NCBI RefSeq assembly: GCF_021347895.1
Contig: NC_067117.1
Span: 34,044,067 to 34,108,066 of the forward strand
DNA length: 64,000 bases
DNA from: Acanthochromis polyacanthus
Lineage: Eukaryota > Chordata > Actinopteri > Pomacentridae
Direction of reading: 5' to 3'
Shown: positions 61,768 through 64,000 of the stretch, in pieces
Layout of the letters: every line of letters begins with the position of its first letter
Numbering within the stretch: the first letter of the stretch is position 1
Translations under genes and position numbers: made by a program
Notes under the pieces: model-generated
What the model was told of the DNA's origin: nothing
The model's input: the letters and a program-made list of their open reading frames with translations, nothing else
Database searches by the model: none

Positions 61768-62430
61768 TACACGACAGAGTTAATATAGTATGAAAAATAA
61801 ATGATAAATACAACCTAAAATAACAAAAAGTTATCTGATTTGGCAGCCAGTTGACCCACTGTTAGTGACCATAGCACATATCAGTAAAGAGCAAGTTCAG
61901 CAGCACATAATAGTGCATGCTACTGCAAGAACAACTCCATACCTGCTCAAAGTACTCACAAAAAGATAAATGTAAACAATGTGTGCGTGTGTTTAGCATT
62001 AGATTCAGCTCCCATGACAGAAAATGACACTAAATTACATGGCTACTGCAAAAAAAGGCAGAATTTTAAGCTAAGCATTGAGAAAACAAGCCTAAAGACA
62101 GCAGCATCAACCTCAACAAATCTATTATAGACTGAAAGATACACCATACAGAACTAAACGCCATCACTTGATGCTGACACGCATTACCTTCACTACAGCT
62201 AGAAGAGGATGTGACATGAGCTCGTTGGCAGAAGCCCCTGTAGCTACACTGACCGTGACACCTGACCTGACACACATATACACACATTCAAAAATGTTTC
62301 AATGCCATTGTTTCCTTCTTCATTTCATTTATTTTTTCAATGCCAAATTCTGTTTTCAATACACCGTGATGGCTTCACACACTATACAATAGGAGATGTC
62401 CCAAAAATGAAGAAACTATTAACATTAAGC

Positions 62431-62793
62431 ATCTATCCATTCTTTCTACACCACTTAATCCTCATTAGGGCCACGGGGGGCTAGAGTCTATCCCAGCTGA
62501 CTCAGGATGAAGGCAGGGCACTGTCTGAACAGGCCACCAGTCCATCACAGGGCTACACATAGGAACAAAAAGCGCCGTCACATTCACACCTACAGACAAT
62601 GTAGAATCACCAGTTAACCTCAGCATGTTTCGGGGTTGTGGAAGGAAGTCAGAGTTCCCCAAGAAAACCCACATGTGAACAAGGAGAAGATACAAATGCC
62701 ATGCGGAAAGATGCCAAGTCCAGGCCGGATCGCGAACCGGAGATCTTCTAGCTGCAAGACAATGGTGCTAACCACCAACCCACTGTGCAGCCC
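62431..62793 (-). mobile_element. SINE, minus strand
   Basis: Complement of the 36023 family: tail complement ATCTATCCATTCTTTCTAC, GGGGGGCTAGAGTCTATCCC, CACATTCACACC, a B-box complement near 62735 (GCGAACCGG) and an A-box complement GTGCTAACCACC near 62765. A 6-bp TAACAT on each side may be the target duplication. Confidence 0.83.
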
Positions 62794-63668
62794 TAACATG
62801 AAACAATTTGGGAGAATTTTGACTTATTAACCACCTCCATAGTTTGTCACTGTTCTGGGTGATTAGACCTGTTTTGATGTTGAAGTTGTTTTTCTTAAAT
62901 GGTTGCTTAGGACACTGAACTCTCAAGAATCATCCTATGTTGCTCTGCTACAGTAAGATCACTCAGCATCCCCACACTGACCTGAGAACAGGTCTGATCT
63001 GATCCCCCAAACTGACTGAAAGCTCCTGTGTGAGTGTAACCATGGATACACAATGCTTACTTATTTGAAATGATAATGGTGTCTGTATCTACAAGGATGT
63101 CATTTTACTAGTAAAATGGAATTTCATTGCATATCAGTTGTGCTGTACACCGCAGCCGGTGAAAACTTTCAATCTCAGTATTTCAGAAGTGCTTATGTCT
63201 CAGACAATAATGTATAATGCTAGAGTTTTGTTTCCCATGATGCGCTTTTATGAGAGTTTTCTTTCAATTGGGTCGGTGGCAAATAGACAGATCCGACTTT
63301 TCATAATCTTATATAACCCAGAGCCCTAGGTGGCTTTGATGTGCATGTGTTAGGCTTGTCAAATACAGATTGATCACAGAGCTTAAACCTCTCCTAAAGC
63401 TAACACTGATAACCAACAATAGAAGTGTATTTGACTTTTTTCCCCTTCATGCTGGAACAGAGTTGTGCTGGTAATAATAAAATAAATGGAAGTTCATAAT
63501 TCACTTTCTAAAAGATAAACTGCCCAATCTGTTAAAGTTGTGTCATTTTGTCAACAGGGAGTCATCTATTATTTTGTCAAAAGGCCCTGTAATCTGTTGT
63601 AGTTGCATTCTGTAACAATAGGTTGGAAAAGAAAACTCAATTTTCTGTCAATTTTTTCTATATTGCAG

Positions 63669-63791
63669 GTCAAAAGAGCATGCGAGTCACCAGTCTTCTA
63701 ATTTGCCAGGGGCTGTTGTGGGTGGGAACAGCCCAAGGCTTAATTATCACTCTTCCAGTTCCCAAACTGGAGGGCATCCCCAAAATAACAG
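63669..63791 (+). CDS. arhgef10l: arhgef10l exon (propeller, LLWVGT blade)
   Basis: 123-nt exon: two bases, 40 codons, one base. The acceptor is a T-rich tract ending ATTGCAG at 63668; the donor is GTATGG at 63792. It reads [40 protein letters not shown], and the trailing G starts a Gly codon. This matches the [19 protein letters not shown] and [12 protein letters not shown] strings of mammalian ARHGEF10L. It is the last exon fully inside the window; the following GMVS-containing exon should start at or just beyond the window end. Confidence 0.95.
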
Positions 63792-64000
63792 GTATGGATC
63801 AGTGGGGGGCGACTGACTGTGATTGAACGGCCTCTTGAGAGGTCAGAAGAAAAGGGAAAATATTTTTTTATGATAGAAAATTGCTCTACACCGCCCATTA
63901 TTGAGGTCACACTCACAGATTTTTCTTGTGGCTCTGGGAATCAGTGCAAATATTACCGAGCAGGCAACACACAAATCATACTGTACATATATCCTTGCAG
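63792..64000 (+). other. Start of last intron (possibly complete)
   Basis: Begins GTATGG; no repeats. If the AG at 63999-64000 is used, the intron is 209 nt and ends exactly at the window edge. Confidence 0.6.
63984..64000 (+). promoter_or_regulatory. Candidate 3' splice acceptor at window edge
   Basis: The window ends in TATATCCTTGCAG, a good acceptor, 209 nt after the donor at 63792. The next exon in the family needs two bases finishing a Gly codon, then GMVS-like sequence. Whether position 64001 starts that exon cannot be seen. Confidence 0.45.

Larger units (their letters stand above)
58580..63668 (+). other. Intron 58579/63669 (5.1 kb)
   Basis: Starts GTACGC and ends ATTGCAG. It contains one dispersed MITE (61463-61767) and one minus-strand SINE (62431-62793). 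Bases 58580-61460 and 62794-63668 show nothing I can name. The 189-codon ORF at 61095-61664 runs into the MITE and is treated as spurious. Confidence 0.85.

Overview
This is vertebrate nuclear DNA, almost certainly from a ray-finned (teleost) fish. It has short exons with consensus GT/AG boundaries separated by introns of about 0.9 to 17.5 kb, long CA/GT microsatellites, and many fish-type SINEs, Tc1/mariner and hAT remnants and MITEs. Nothing bacterial or plasmid-like is present. The only protein-coding gene I can support is part of arhgef10l (Rho guanine nucleotide exchange factor 10-like, GrinchGEF) on the + strand. The window starts inside one of its introns and stops just before an exon.

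Eight exons can be placed by splice sites, reading phase and homology: 8768-8868, 23195-23316, 40791-40877, 47648-47862, 48756-48913, 51501-51643, 58408-58579 and 63669-63791. Together they give 1121 nt, or 373 residues, in one open frame with every splice phase matching. They cover the segment after the DH-PH catalytic module and most of the C-terminal WD40-like propeller. The DH and PH domains lie upstream of the window and the last propeller exons lie downstream. The last nine bases look like the acceptor of the next exon. The exons at 23195 and 40791 are too short to stand out as ORFs and were found from family knowledge and phase.

The remaining ~98% is intron. Region 2.1-8.65 kb is a repeat patchwork: five copies of an unclassified element (called R1 here) in both orientations, a local tandem duplication with one filled and one empty R1 site, SINE bodies and a (CTTT)n tract. 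Region 12.4-13.7 kb is a hAT-like element holding a second element with a clean 9-bp target-site duplication. Region 19.5-22.0 kb has a tRNA-SINE, a LINE fragment with an REL-endonuclease-like signature, and a decayed Tc1 transposon. Six copies of one Tc1/mariner-type MITE are spread over 24-62 kb. An intact SINE with a perfect 11-bp duplication sits at 36.0-36.4 kb. Region 52.7-53.5 kb is a Tc1 fragment interrupted by another MITE.

No tRNA, rRNA, CRISPR or second gene is supported. The best leads are the near-invariant 86-bp core of the dispersed MITE, a perfect 19-bp hairpin about 310 nt past the second exon, and CA repeats and related transposons just downstream of several 5' splice sites. 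I found no convincing new biological system.
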